A stretch of DNA of 64,000 nt from Bacillus sp. REN10 (GTDB lineage: Bacteria; Bacillota; Bacilli; Bacillales; Domibacillaceae): NCBI RefSeq assembly GCF_016820555.1, contig NZ_JADHDW010000009.1, positions 83,948-147,947 of the forward strand. Direction: 5' to 3'. Numbering within the stretch: position 1 is the first letter of the stretch; each line of letters begins with the position of its first letter. Positions 1-8,280 of this stretch are shown here, in pieces. The notes beneath the pieces are model-generated. The model saw nothing but the letters and a program-made list of their open reading frames with translations, was not told the origin of the DNA and did no database searches. Both the position numbers and the translations under genes were made by a program.

Positions 1-1
1 T

Positions 2-352
2 GCTCAATTTAAAGGAGGGCCTGCAAGTGTATTAAGTCCGACATTTGGCTTCATCATTTCTTTTATTTTTGTCGCTTATGCCGTTGGAAAATGCCTTGAG
101 CACAGCAATCAAAAAGCGAACTATCTCTATGCGGGGCTACTCACTCTGCTGCTCAACTATGGAATTGGCACCAATTTTATGTATGCCGCTTTTAAATGGT
201 GGGCTGACGCTCCTGAAGGGTTCAGTTATGCGGTGGCTTGGACATGGATGGCCGCCTATCTTCCACTCGATACTATTGTCATCATTGCCTCTTTAATCAC
301 TTTGCCCAAACTGAGAAATGCGTTAAAACAACGAAATATTCGAACTGCCTGA
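2..352 (+). CDS. bioY: BioY biotin transporter S component, C-terminal part
   Basis: The gene enters from the left edge, and 116 codons remain before the TGA. BioY is the substrate-binding membrane subunit of the biotin ECF transporter. The retained part has the family's glycine/proline-rich GGPASVLSPTFGF loop followed by helices, and ends with the typical last membrane segment beginning YLPLDTIVIIAASL-like (here AAYLPLDTIVIIASLIT). A short basic tail follows. A hairpin terminator lies 5 bases after the stop. The identification rests on pattern only, since the N-terminal half is outside the window. Confidence 0.8.
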   Translation, partial: AQFKGGPASVLSPTFGFIISFIFVAYAVGKCLEHSNQKANYLYAGLLTLLLNYGIGTNFMYAAFKWWADAPEGFSYAVAWTWMAAYLPLDTIVIIASLITLPKLRNALKQRNIRTA

Positions 353-356
353 TCCC

Positions 357-396
357 AGGTTCTGTTTCCAACGGAGACAGAACCTCTTTTTATTTT
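357..396 (+). terminator. Rho-independent terminator of bioY
   Basis: AGGTTCTGT at 357-365 pairs with ACAGAACCT at 377-385. A CTTTTTATTTT tract follows. It separates bioY from the MFS gene. Confidence 0.85.
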
Positions 397-443
397 CTCA
401 TTATCTCTGTATAGTAGAAATATATTGGTAGCTTGGGAGTGAA

Positions 444-1721
444 ATGATGAGAATTCGGGATTGGGATCAAAGTTTAAAGGTACGTCTATTAGGTGAAGGG
501 ATTATGAATGTAACATTTTGGATGTTTTTTCCGTTTCTCGCGATTTATTTTGCGGAGGCGTTTGGTAAAGGTAAAGCAGGACTGCTACTCATTCTTTCTC
601 AAGTATTTTCCGTCGTAGCTAATTTAATTGGCGGATATTGTGCCGACCGCTTCGGCCGCAAGTATATGATGATTCTTGCTTCCATCGGCCAAGGCTTCTC
701 CTTTCTGCTTTTTGCTTTCGCTAACTCTCCTTCGTATCAATCCGCTCTGCTCGGCTTTATCGCCTTTTCTATCGCCAGCGTGTTTGGATCGCTTTATTGG
801 CCAGCAAGTCAAGCAATGATTGCGGATGTCGTTGAAGAAAAAGACCGAAGTGACGTATTTGCTGTTTTCTACACCTCGATTAATATAGCTGTCGTGCTCG
901 GTCCGATCCTTGGAGGCATCTTCTTTTTCAGCTATCGCTTTGAATTAATGCTATTCGCCGCACTCGTCTGTTTTACTCTTGCATTTATTTTATTTAAATG
1001 GACGGAGGAAACTGTTCCGGATACTCAGGCAGAAATCTCAGTAAAAGAAAAAACATGGTGGGCTGTCATCATAGCTCAAATAAAGGATTACCGAATCATT
1101 GTTAGCGACAAACTATTTATGCTTTTTATTATCGCTGGCATCTTAAGTTCGCAAACATTTATGCAGTTGGACTTATTGATCCCTGTTTATACGAAAGAAG
1201 TCATCGATGTGCAATCCATTTTTTCCATAGGCAACTGGAACTTGACTATTACAGGTGAAAAAGCCTTCAGCTTGCTTATCTCAGAAAATGGACTGCTTGT
1301 CGCCTTAATGACTGTTGCAATTTCTAAATGGGCAACTCGCTATCCGGAAAAAAATGTATTTGCTTTCTCTTCTATTCTATATGCATTATCCATGTGGATG
1401 TTCGGCTTAACAAATTGGTTCTGGGGACTGGTGCTAGCTATGGGAATTTTCACATTCGGTGAATTAATGATCGTCGGGCTTCAGCAAAGCTTCATTTCTA
1501 AGCTCGCTCCAGAAGATATGCGCGGACAATATTTTGCGGCGGCTAGCCTGCGCTACACGCTCGGCCGAACGATCGCACCCGTCTCTATCCCAATGACCGT
1601 TTGGTTTGGCTACTTATGGACGTTTACTATTTTAGCCTTGCTCTCTCTTATCAGTGCTGGCGTATACTACTATATGTTTATAAAATATGAGCGGCAGCGA
1701 GTAATTAACTCAGTGGAATAA
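444..1721 (+). CDS. MFS multidrug-type exporter (12 TM)
   Basis: A 425-residue protein of the major facilitator superfamily, predicted to export small molecules using the proton gradient. The size and the pattern of about 12 hydrophobic segments fit a DHA1-type drug exporter. The loop between helices 2 and 3 carries the family signature, here GYCADRFGRKYMM at about residues 64-76. A long central loop (about 190-215) separates the two halves. The start is one of two adjacent ATG codons (444 or 447) behind GGGAGTG. It stands alone, with terminators on both sides, and borders the biosynthetic cluster, but it is on the opposite strand and has ordinary base composition. A role in exporting the cluster product is therefore possible but unsupported. 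Confidence 0.85.
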   Translation: MMRIRDWDQSLKVRLLGEGIMNVTFWMFFPFLAIYFAEAFGKGKAGLLLILSQVFSVVANLIGGYCADRFGRKYMMILASIGQGFSFLLFAFANSPSYQSALLGFIAFSIASVFGSLYWPASQAMIADVVEEKDRSDVFAVFYTSINIAVVLGPILGGIFFFSYRFELMLFAALVCFTLAFILFKWTEETVPDTQAEISVKEKTWWAVIIAQIKDYRIIVSDKLFMLFIIAGILSSQTFMQLDLLIPVYTKEVIDVQSIFSIGNWNLTITGEKAFSLLISENGLLVALMTVAISKWATRYPEKNVFAFSSILYALSMWMFGLTNWFWGLVLAMGIFTFGELMIVGLQQSFISKLAPEDMRGQYFAAASLRYTLGRTIAPVSIPMTVWFGYLWTFTILALLSLISAGVYYYMFIKYERQRVINSVE

Positions 1722-1728
1722 TAGACAA

Positions 1729-1755
1729 ACCATACTAATGTTAGTATGGTTTTAC
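1729..1755 (+). terminator. Weak terminator after the MFS gene
   Basis: ACCATACTAA at 1729-1738 and TTAGTATGGT at 1741-1750 form a near-perfect inverted repeat, followed by TTTT. The loop is only two bases if fully paired, so the top pairs must open. Confidence 0.55.
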
Positions 1756-2047
1756 ATGCGATAAGATTGTGACTTTTTCATGCTTTGGGCATAGGTGTAA
1801 AAGGGGGGTTCCCCACTTGCATGTATGCTTTGCTTCTGCCATGTTGAGGTGGGGGTCTTGCAACCCCATTAATGCTGGATAAATGAAAAATGTCTGATAT
1901 TTTTCCCACCCTAAAAACCAAAGCTATAGTCAGCCTGTTTCTACTTTCATTCAATCGAAAGCCGTATCAAAAAATGAAATTGGACTTCACACATATCGGT
2001 GCTGCTCTGTTGAAAAAATTCTCAAAAAACCTTTGCACCTTCGGTTA
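1756..2047. other. Non-coding junction between MFS gene and biosynthetic operon
   Basis: No supported gene. It holds GC-rich runs (GGGGGGTTCCCC near 1803-1814 and GAGGTGGGGGTCTTGCAACCCC near 1846-1867) and then AT-rich sequence. On the minus strand, the operon's last stop is followed by AACC, an 11-base loop and GGTTTTTT (about 2017-2040). That is at best a weak terminator. I see no complete inverted repeat, target duplication or transposase. Confidence 0.5.
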
Positions 2048-2590
2048 TCAGTTTAAAACATAAGGATTATAGTATTCTATTAAGTAAATTCCTGGTTGGG
2101 CATACCCCGCAAACATTAGTTCATATTTTTTAAAAGGTATTAATGTTTCAACTGTTCCAAAGTTATTAGAGAAGCCTTTATCACATATGTCAACTAAACT
2201 ATCCTCGCTACGCCATCCTTTTTGTAAAATTCTCCTAGAAGAATTTATGTTCATTCCCGCCATTATTTCTCCGATGCCTTTTTCTTTACCGATAATCCCT
2301 AAATAAAGTTCTGGCGGTACATATTCTTTACAAATAAACCCTGAGTTAACAGAAACAACACGATGTGTATCCCTAGTATACAAAGAGGTTTCTCGTAAAA
2401 TAACATGTTTACCCTTACGAGCCTCATCTTTTATTTTTTCGTTAAAAATATCTGTAGCTTCCTGTTGATTTAATACAACTGGATATATTTTTTCATTCGT
2501 TATGATTTCTAAAATATCAGTTGTTCTATTCTCTGAAATTAGTAACATTTCGAATATGATCTCTTTAGAAGATCTTATTTTAGTAAGCAT
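2048..2590 (-). CDS. Chorismate-lyase-like protein (4-hydroxybenzoate formation)
   Basis: A 180-residue protein resembling the UbiC/DUF98 fold, whose members cleave chorismate to 4-hydroxybenzoate and pyruvate. Matching features in order are: a basic REtsLY strand (about residues 66-71) that in the family holds the carboxylates; the segment ending VPPELYLGIIG; then GIGEIMAG (about 106-113); and an arginine pair SRRILQKGW (about 118-126). It is the last gene of the operon, 65 bases after acpS, with GGAGG 6 bases before the ATG. The other genes adenylate and condense aromatic acids, so supplying 4-hydroxybenzoate as a starter or partner is the natural role. UTRA regulator domains share this fold, but there is no DNA-binding domain here. 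Family moderately sure; product inferred. Confidence 0.65.
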   Translation of the reverse strand: MLTKIRSSKEIIFEMLLISENRTTDILEIITNEKIYPVVLNQQEATDIFNEKIKDEARKGKHVILRETSLYTRDTHRVVSVNSGFICKEYVPPELYLGIIGKEKGIGEIMAGMNINSSRRILQKGWRSEDSLVDICDKGFSNNFGTVETLIPFKKYELMFAGYAQPGIYLIEYYNPYVLN

Positions 2591-2655
2591 CTATTCGCCT
2601 CCATGACCTTAAGATTTCTAAATTGATACTCCCTCTAATATAACCCTTTGTTATC

Positions 2656-3060
2656 TTAGCTAATATGATCATGTACGGTTTTTGCAGGATATTGAATAGC
2701 AATTGCAGCTACAGACTTTTCTGAATGAGTAATAGAAATTTCTATCTGATATTCTTCGTATATTGTTTTTATATGGTTAGAAAATGTTGCTATTGGTTTA
2801 CCAAAACTGTCATTTGTTATAATTATATCTATTAATCGCAACTTATTTTGTATTCCGGATCCTATGGCTTTCTTAATTGCTTCCTTTACTGCTAATCTTC
2901 CAGCGAACCATTCCGTTTTTCTTTTACTCTGTTCTAGTTGATCATATAATTCCAATTCTTGAGGATGTAGTACCTTTTCTAATACTTTCCCTGAAGTTCT
3001 TTCTAATAAAACCTCTATTCTATCTATTTCAACTAAATCAATTCCTAACCCGATCGCCAT
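2656..3060 (-). CDS. Holo-ACP synthase (AcpS-type phosphopantetheinyl transferase)
   Basis: A 134-residue AcpS-family enzyme that moves 4'-phosphopantetheine from CoA onto the serine of an acyl carrier protein. Family motifs are complete: GIDLVEIDRI (residues 6-15, magnesium-binding Asp), FAGRLAVKEAIKKA (about 52-65, Glu and Lys) and SITHSEKSVAA near the C-terminus. The length is typical. It lies 19 bases after the ketosynthase gene, with GGGAGGGG before the ATG. A genome normally has one housekeeping acpS, usually beside alr. This copy is AT-rich like its neighbours and is most simply a pathway-dedicated enzyme that activates the ACP encoded at 7168-7461. Confidence 0.9.
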   Translation of the reverse strand: MAIGLGIDLVEIDRIEVLLERTSGKVLEKVLHPQELELYDQLEQSKRKTEWFAGRLAVKEAIKKAIGSGIQNKLRLIDIIITNDSFGKPIATFSNHIKTIYEEYQIEISITHSEKSVAAIAIQYPAKTVHDHIS

Positions 3061-3079
3061 ACTTTATATTCCCCTCCCA

Positions 3080-5494
3080 TTATTTACTCAGGATTAAAGA
3101 TTGATAATTTCCCCCAAAACTATAGGCATTGATGAATACATTTTGTATATTTTGATTGAATAAAGGTTCTGTTACATAATTTAACTCTAATAATGAATCT
3201 AACTCTTTCCCAATACCAGAGACTGTACCTGAAAATGCATTAATTGCATCTAGTACACCTAACATACCAGCAGTGGCATGTGTTTCTCCAAATAATGATT
3301 TCGTTGCATTAACCATGACCTTATCATTAAATACACTATCAATCACTTTCGCTTCTAAAATATCTATTTTATGTCCAGATCCAGCTGAAGATATTAATTG
3401 AATTTCTTCAGGTACTAACCCCGCATTTGTCAGTGCTGATTCCATCGCTCTTTTCCAAGATGATCCTTTCGAGTCAATAGATCCATTACGCGCGTTATCA
3501 CTTGTCATTCCAAATCCAGATAAAGAAGCATAATGTTCTTTATTTCTTTCTTTTGCGATTTCCTCATTTTCAAGAATAATTGCCACACTGCCAGAGCCTA
3601 AGTTCAAACCGCTTCTTCTCCTATCAAATGGTCTTGCTCTCTTGGCAGATAAAAAATCTTTTATTCTTGATGCACCTAATAACAATGTTTCACTAAATTC
3701 ATCAGAACTTACAATAACTACCTGATCACACACATTTTGTTTGATCAATAAGTTCCCATAATATAGAGCATTAATTCCTGAAACACCACCTGCACATATA
3801 GTAGATGTGGGACCCTTGATTTTTAAGTTCATCCCAATATGCCCAGCAGCAGCATTCATTACGGTATTTGGAAATAATTTCGCGCTTGCCTTTTGCGGGC
3901 CTTCTAATAGTACTTTTTTGTAGAATGAATGAACTGTTTCCAGTGGGCCTGTTCCAGTAGCAAAAATTAATCCTACTCTTTCACTGTTATTCTTATTAAA
4001 TCTCAGCTCTGCATCAGTTAGTGCTTGTTTAGCAGTGAGAACTGCTTGTTTACTCAGCTTATCCATTTTCCTGACATAACTTGGATTAATAAATTTCTCA
4101 TATTTAATTTGACCTATTTCACCTGTAAAGACATTAATCTTTCCATAATTTCTATTCAATAGAGCCTCTCTTTCACCTGATAGAACTTGAAAAACTTCAT
4201 CAATATTTTCAGCGTTTCCAGCTATCGCTCCAATACCAGTTATCACTACTTTAGGTTCTGGAAAAGATTGTGTACAATTTAAGTTTTCTTTATATTTCCC
4301 TAGCAGAACAGAACAATTGTTCCCTCCAAAAGCAAATGAGTTGGATAGAACAATATCTACTTTAGCGGATTTGGCTCGATTAGGTACAAAGTCCATGTTA
4401 TATTTAGCTACGCTGAAATCAAAGTTAATCGTTGGCGGAAGCATATTTTCTCGTATGGCTAATATACTTGTTATCGCCTCTACAATTCCAGCAGCCCCCA
4501 GCATATGCCCAGTCATTGATTTAGTGGAAGAGATTGATGGGATATTCTCTTTCATCAATGAACGTATGGCTTTTGGTTCAGACATGTCATTTGCTAATGT
4601 TCCTGTTCCATGAGCATTGATATACGAAACTTCTTCTGGTTTCACTTTCGCATTTTCTAAAGCTGCCCTCATTGCTTGTAAGGCACCCGAACCTGCTGGA
4701 TCAGGAGCTGTTGGATGATAGCAATCAGCTGACAATGCATAATCATATACTTCAGCTAAAATATGGGCATTTCTTTGTTTCGCTTTATCCTTTCTTTCAA
4801 GAACCAGAAACCCAGCACCTTCACCGATATTAATTCCGTCACTTTTTGAAAATGGAGCACATTGTCCATTAGATAAAGCATTCAAGCTATTAAAACCTGA
4901 GAGGGATAGTTTAGAAAGCGGATCAGCTCCTCCTACCAAAGCAACATCAATCATATTGGCTCGAATATAATTCAAAGCCACTCCAATAGCATTTGAACCA
5001 GCAGCACAAGCATTTGAAATGGTTGTTTTTGGTCCCTTTATTCCCAGCGCTGAAGCTACTACATCAGAGGGCGAGTGTAAAGGATAATGATTGATGAGAG
5101 ACCCATCCGCCTTTTCAATTCCTTCTTCAAGCCACTGTCTTAGGAATTTTTCTCCATTAATTATTCCACCTAATGATGTACCTAAGAAAATCCCTATCCG
5201 ATAGGGATCTAATTTAGAATAATCCAATTCTGACATATTAAATGCTTCATAAGCTGAGATTAAAGAATATTTCGAAATATCATCCAAGTGATCTAAGCTA
5301 TACTTCTCAATAATTTCTTGGTTTATTTTCTTTATCTCTCCTGTATAAAGCCCTTCGAAATCATCATTATTGAATGATGAAAGACTAATCCCAGATACAC
5401 CCTTTTTAATATTTCTAGAAAATTCATGAATATTTTGTCCATTCGAGCAAATAATTCCCATACCTGTAACGGCTATTTCTTGTTTTATGTACAT
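3080..5494 (-). CDS. Ketosynthase fused to chain-length-factor-like ketosynthase
   Basis: An 804-residue protein made of two FabF-like ketosynthase domains in one chain. Domain 1 (about 1-400) is complete: Cys163 in SNACAAGS, His295 in NAHGTGT, His330 in KSMTGHMLGAAG and SFAFGGNN near 387-393. It should carry out decarboxylative condensation of malonyl-ACP. Domain 2 (about 414-804) keeps a cysteine (Cys567, TICAGG), but the first histidine aligns with Ala704 (SSAGSG) and the second with Glu737 (KSLFGETH). It therefore looks like a non-condensing chain-length factor. In known type II systems the KS and CLF are usually separate genes, so the fusion is unusual. GGATGGAGGAAT precedes the ATG, and the gene is followed by acpS. 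Confidence 0.88.
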   Translation of the reverse strand: MYIKQEIAVTGMGIICSNGQNIHEFSRNIKKGVSGISLSSFNNDDFEGLYTGEIKKINQEIIEKYSLDHLDDISKYSLISAYEAFNMSELDYSKLDPYRIGIFLGTSLGGIINGEKFLRQWLEEGIEKADGSLINHYPLHSPSDVVASALGIKGPKTTISNACAAGSNAIGVALNYIRANMIDVALVGGADPLSKLSLSGFNSLNALSNGQCAPFSKSDGINIGEGAGFLVLERKDKAKQRNAHILAEVYDYALSADCYHPTAPDPAGSGALQAMRAALENAKVKPEEVSYINAHGTGTLANDMSEPKAIRSLMKENIPSISSTKSMTGHMLGAAGIVEAITSILAIRENMLPPTINFDFSVAKYNMDFVPNRAKSAKVDIVLSNSFAFGGNNCSVLLGKYKENLNCTQSFPEPKVVITGIGAIAGNAENIDEVFQVLSGEREALLNRNYGKINVFTGEIGQIKYEKFINPSYVRKMDKLSKQAVLTAKQALTDAELRFNKNNSERVGLIFATGTGPLETVHSFYKKVLLEGPQKASAKLFPNTVMNAAAGHIGMNLKIKGPTSTICAGGVSGINALYYGNLLIKQNVCDQVVIVSSDEFSETLLLGASRIKDFLSAKRARPFDRRRSGLNLGSGSVAIILENEEIAKERNKEHYASLSGFGMTSDNARNGSIDSKGSSWKRAMESALTNAGLVPEEIQLISSAGSGHKIDILEAKVIDSVFNDKVMVNATKSLFGETHATAGMLGVLDAINAFSGTVSGIGKELDSLLELNYVTEPLFNQNIQNVFINAYSFGGNYQSLILSK

Positions 5495-5510
5495 ATTCCT
5501 CCATCCTTTA

Positions 5511-6626
5511 TTAAGTTATTTTGTTTGTCCACGACAGTGGAACTACATATGGAGAAGAAATTGTTTTCAGTTGAATAGGACAGTTCAATCTTTCAATTAC
5601 TACGTCCATCGTTAAATTTGAAACACCTATTTCCTTAGCTATAAGGATCAGGCCTATATATTTTCCTAAACTATAACTATATTCTATCTGGATAATTTCC
5701 CCAACAATTTTATCCATAAGCACTACATCCCCACGCTGTATTCCAATATTCTCTTCTACTGAGAATCCGACAACTACTTTGCTGTGATTTTTTCTTTGTT
5801 TATTCATTAAGTTCTCTTTCCCAATAAAATATTCTTTATTAGAAGTAATTAACCACTCAACAGCTGCTTCAAAGACAGATAAGCCATTCAAATCAAACTC
5901 AATATTTGGTTGGCGTATTTCTAGCATTGTGATGCTCAATGCTTTATGTCCAACTAATATTACATCACCATCTGATTCTTGCTGATCCAATAAGAAATTT
6001 ACTAGTCCGTTAGCTTGATCAGACCTAATAAATATTTTGTATCCGTACTCTCCTGTAAGACCAGTCCGAGCCAACATTGTACTTTGACCCTCAATCTCTG
6101 TTTTACAAAAAGACTGGAAAGGTAGAGCGGATATTTCAAAATCAATTAATTTTTCACATACCTTCCAAGCTAAAGGCCCCTCAACTTGCAAAATAGCAAA
6201 TTCTTCAGATAAATCTTCTATTTCTACTTGTTGTTTGGAATTATGTTCATTCAGCATTTGAAAAATAATTTCTCGTCTTTCAGGTGAAGTTTCTAAAAGA
6301 ATATGATCCTCATCTAAATATAAAGTGACTAAATCAACAATGTCTCCAGAATCCTCCAACATCAATGTGAATACCGATTTCTCTATGTCCAAAAACTCGA
6401 TATCAATTGTAATCAACTCATTTGTAAATTCTAAAAAAGAATCTCCAGTGATTTTAAATAACCCATTCGCTGTAGCGTCATATATGCCCGCTTTATTACG
6501 AATAGCTGCGTATTCTTCCTCTACATCTCTATAGTTGTGTACAACACCGTATCCACCTTTATCTACCAACTGATAATTATCAAAAATACTCTTGGTAAAA
6601 GACGGGAGTTTCAATGTTTTATTCAA
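5511..6626 (-). CDS. GcvT-like folate-dependent aminomethyltransferase family protein
   Basis: About 371 residues resembling the T-protein of the glycine cleavage system and its DmdA relatives, which pass one-carbon groups to tetrahydrofolate. Recognisable blocks include EEEYAAIRNKAGIYDAT near the N-terminus, the strand VFTLMLEDSGDIVDLV, LARTGLTGEYGYKIF in the middle, and VFEAAVEWLIT plus YFIGKENL later. No other glycine-cleavage gene is nearby. It sits between the dehydratase and ketosynthase genes, so it belongs to the pathway. An ATG at 6647 has no Shine-Dalgarno, while AAGGAG lies 9 bases before TTG 6626, which I prefer. The substrate is unknown. Methyl or hydroxymethyl transfer to or from the product, using folate, is a guess. 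Confidence 0.72.
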   Translation of the reverse strand: MNKTLKLPSFTKSIFDNYQLVDKGGYGVVHNYRDVEEEYAAIRNKAGIYDATANGLFKITGDSFLEFTNELITIDIEFLDIEKSVFTLMLEDSGDIVDLVTLYLDEDHILLETSPERREIIFQMLNEHNSKQQVEIEDLSEEFAILQVEGPLAWKVCEKLIDFEISALPFQSFCKTEIEGQSTMLARTGLTGEYGYKIFIRSDQANGLVNFLLDQQESDGDVILVGHKALSITMLEIRQPNIEFDLNGLSVFEAAVEWLITSNKEYFIGKENLMNKQRKNHSKVVVGFSVEENIGIQRGDVVLMDKIVGEIIQIEYSYSLGKYIGLILIAKEIGVSNLTMDVVIERLNCPIQLKTISSPYVVPLSWTNKIT

Positions 6627-6671
6627 ATTTCTCGTCTCCTTCAACATAAATAAAAATATTCTGACGTAAAG

Positions 6672-7166
6672 CTATTTTTTTCTGGCAATAATAATTTCTC
6701 CTTCAGCTACGATTTCCTTTTCTACTGTAACTGAGATGATGACTTGAGTTAAGCCATTTAAACTAGCACCAATTTTCACTTTTATTAGCATTTGATTTCC
6801 TGGTACCACGGGTTTTTTAAATTTCATTTTCTTTATAGAAGACAAATAGCCTAAGAATGTGCTCTCTTTTGAATCTTCTAACAGAAGTTGCTCTCGCCCT
6901 TCCCTTCTTTCTTTCGTAATTCTTTCTATTTCCCCGGCAGCATATACTATTGCTGCTGCTTGAGCAGCTGCTTCTACAATCAATACGCCAGGCATTATTG
7001 GAAATTCAGGAAAATGACCTTCAAAATAAGGTTCTGAAATGGTTACATTCTTAATACCAATCCCACTTTTTCCAGGCTCAATATTGATTACTTTATCAAT
7101 TAAAAGAAAAGGCCATTTATGGGGAAGTATTCTCAATATGTCAGTTATATTCAGAGATTTATTCAA
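6672..7166 (-). CDS. FabZ-like 3-hydroxyacyl-ACP dehydratase
   Basis: A hotdog-fold dehydratase of about 164 residues that removes water from 3-hydroxyacyl-ACP to give a trans-2-enoyl chain. The N-terminal FabZ block LPHKWPFLLIDKV and the active-site helix with GHFPEFPIMPG and EAAAQ are both intact, giving the catalytic His and Glu. About 20 extra charged residues (KERREGREQLLLEDSK region) sit between the helix and the strand KMKFKKPVVPGNQM. The best start is TTG at 7166: AGGAGG lies 9 bases before it, and it begins one base after the ACP stop codon. Upstream ATGs would run into the ACP gene. With the ketoreductase but no enoyl reductase in the operon, it should build conjugated double bonds. 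Confidence 0.88.
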   Translation of the reverse strand: MNKSLNITDILRILPHKWPFLLIDKVINIEPGKSGIGIKNVTISEPYFEGHFPEFPIMPGVLIVEAAAQAAAIVYAAGEIERITKERREGREQLLLEDSKESTFLGYLSSIKKMKFKKPVVPGNQMLIKVKIGASLNGLTQVIISVTVEKEIVAEGEIIIARKK

Positions 7167-7167
7167 G

Positions 7168-7461
7168 TCATTCTTCCTCCTTTGCATGTTTCTCAATGTA
7201 ATCAGCAAGTTTATTAATGGAAGAAAATACTTCTACATCATCATCATAAATCGTTACACCGTATTTATCCTCAAGGGCAATAAATAATTCTAAGGCATCA
7301 ATCGAATCCAAGCCTAATCCCCGTCCAAAGATTGGTTGATCATCTGTAATAAAATCCAAGGCAATATCTAAATCTAGCGCCTCTATGATTAGTTTTTTCA
7401 GAGAATTTGTTAACTGAACTCTTTTCTTAGCTTGATACAATAATTTATTGATATCATTCAT
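7168..7461 (-). CDS. Acyl carrier protein
   Basis: A 97-residue acidic protein of the phosphopantetheine-carrier family. The attachment site is in GLGLDSIDALELFIALE, with the modified serine at about residue 51, preceded by a helix and followed by the usual acidic recognition helix. It ends in a lysine/glutamate tail. It lies between the ketoreductase and dehydratase genes and overlaps neither. Its stop codon sits one base before the dehydratase TTG, so translation of the two is likely coupled. It should carry the growing polyketide chain and be loaded by the AcpS and malonyl transferase of this operon. Confidence 0.92.
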   Translation of the reverse strand: MNDINKLLYQAKKRVQLTNSLKKLIIEALDLDIALDFITDDQPIFGRGLGLDSIDALELFIALEDKYGVTIYDDDVEVFSSINKLADYIEKHAKEEE

Positions 7462-7473
7462 ATTTCATGTCCC

Positions 7474-8229
7474 CTATCCATTGATTAAACCACCATCTAC
7501 AGTGAAAGTTTTACCAGTAATATAACTCGCCTTTTTGGATGCTAAAAATGCCACAATTCCAGCAACCTCTTCAGGAGTACCAAATCTTTTTAATGGAATC
7601 ATTTCGAGTATATTTTTTACCATATCTTTAGGAAGGACTTTAGTCATATTTGTATCTATATATCCTGGTGCTACGACATTTGCTCTTATGTTATATTCTG
7701 CTAACTCCAAAGCTAAGCTCTTAGTAAACGAGATGATTCCGCCTTTAGAAGCAGAATAATTACTTTGTCCCTTTGAACCAAAAACACCACTTGTTGAAGA
7801 AATATTTATAATACAACCGCATTTTTTGCTAATCATTTGCTTTACCGCTTCCCTTGTACAAATAAAAGTACCGCGTAAATTGATACCGATTACTTCATCC
7901 CATTTTTTGCTACTCATCATTGAAACATATCCATCATTTGTAACCCCTGCATTATTGACAAGGATATCAATTTTTCCAAAATTCAATTTAATATTTTTGA
8001 AAAACTCTTTCACTTCTTCTTCATTTCCAATATCAACTTTGTAAGCGTAAACTTTCTGCCCTATCTCATCAATCTCTCGAATAAGCTCATCCATACTTTC
8101 TTTGTTCTTGTTATAAGTAGCAATAATAGTTAATTCATCATAATTAGCAAACTCTTTTGCTATTGCCTTTCCAATCCCTTGTGATGCACCGGTAATAACA
8201 ACGATCTGTCTACCATTAAACAAAGACAT
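7474..8229 (-). CDS. FabG-like 3-oxoacyl-ACP reductase
   Basis: A 251-residue short-chain dehydrogenase that reduces the beta-keto group of the ACP-bound chain with NADPH. The cofactor motif TGASQGIG is at about residues 13-20, NNAGVT at about 91-96, and the catalytic Ser with YSASKGG at about 140-165. The C-terminal ITGKTFTVDGG is typical of FabG. A run of GGGG precedes the ATG. It is next to the ACP gene, as in type II polyketide and aryl-polyene clusters. It is probably a pathway copy rather than the housekeeping fabG, because the surrounding genes are not the fapR-plsX-fabD-fabG set. Confidence 0.92.
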   Translation of the reverse strand: MSLFNGRQIVVITGASQGIGKAIAKEFANYDELTIIATYNKNKESMDELIREIDEIGQKVYAYKVDIGNEEEVKEFFKNIKLNFGKIDILVNNAGVTNDGYVSMMSSKKWDEVIGINLRGTFICTREAVKQMISKKCGCIINISSTSGVFGSKGQSNYSASKGGIISFTKSLALELAEYNIRANVVAPGYIDTNMTKVLPKDMVKNILEMIPLKRFGTPEEVAGIVAFLASKKASYITGKTFTVDGGLING

Positions 8230-8280
8230 GTCCCCCCATTCTAATTATTATTTCTTCTTTATCTATTCAACAAATAGTTA

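Noticed and set aside
444..1721. MFS exporter as part of the biosynthetic cluster
   Set aside because: It is on the other strand, with its own terminators and ordinary base composition; the cluster has its own ABC exporter.
1756..2047. Possible transposase fragment at the cluster border
   Set aside because: Minus-strand reading gives peptide-like stretches, but none matches a transposase family and stops interrupt all frames.
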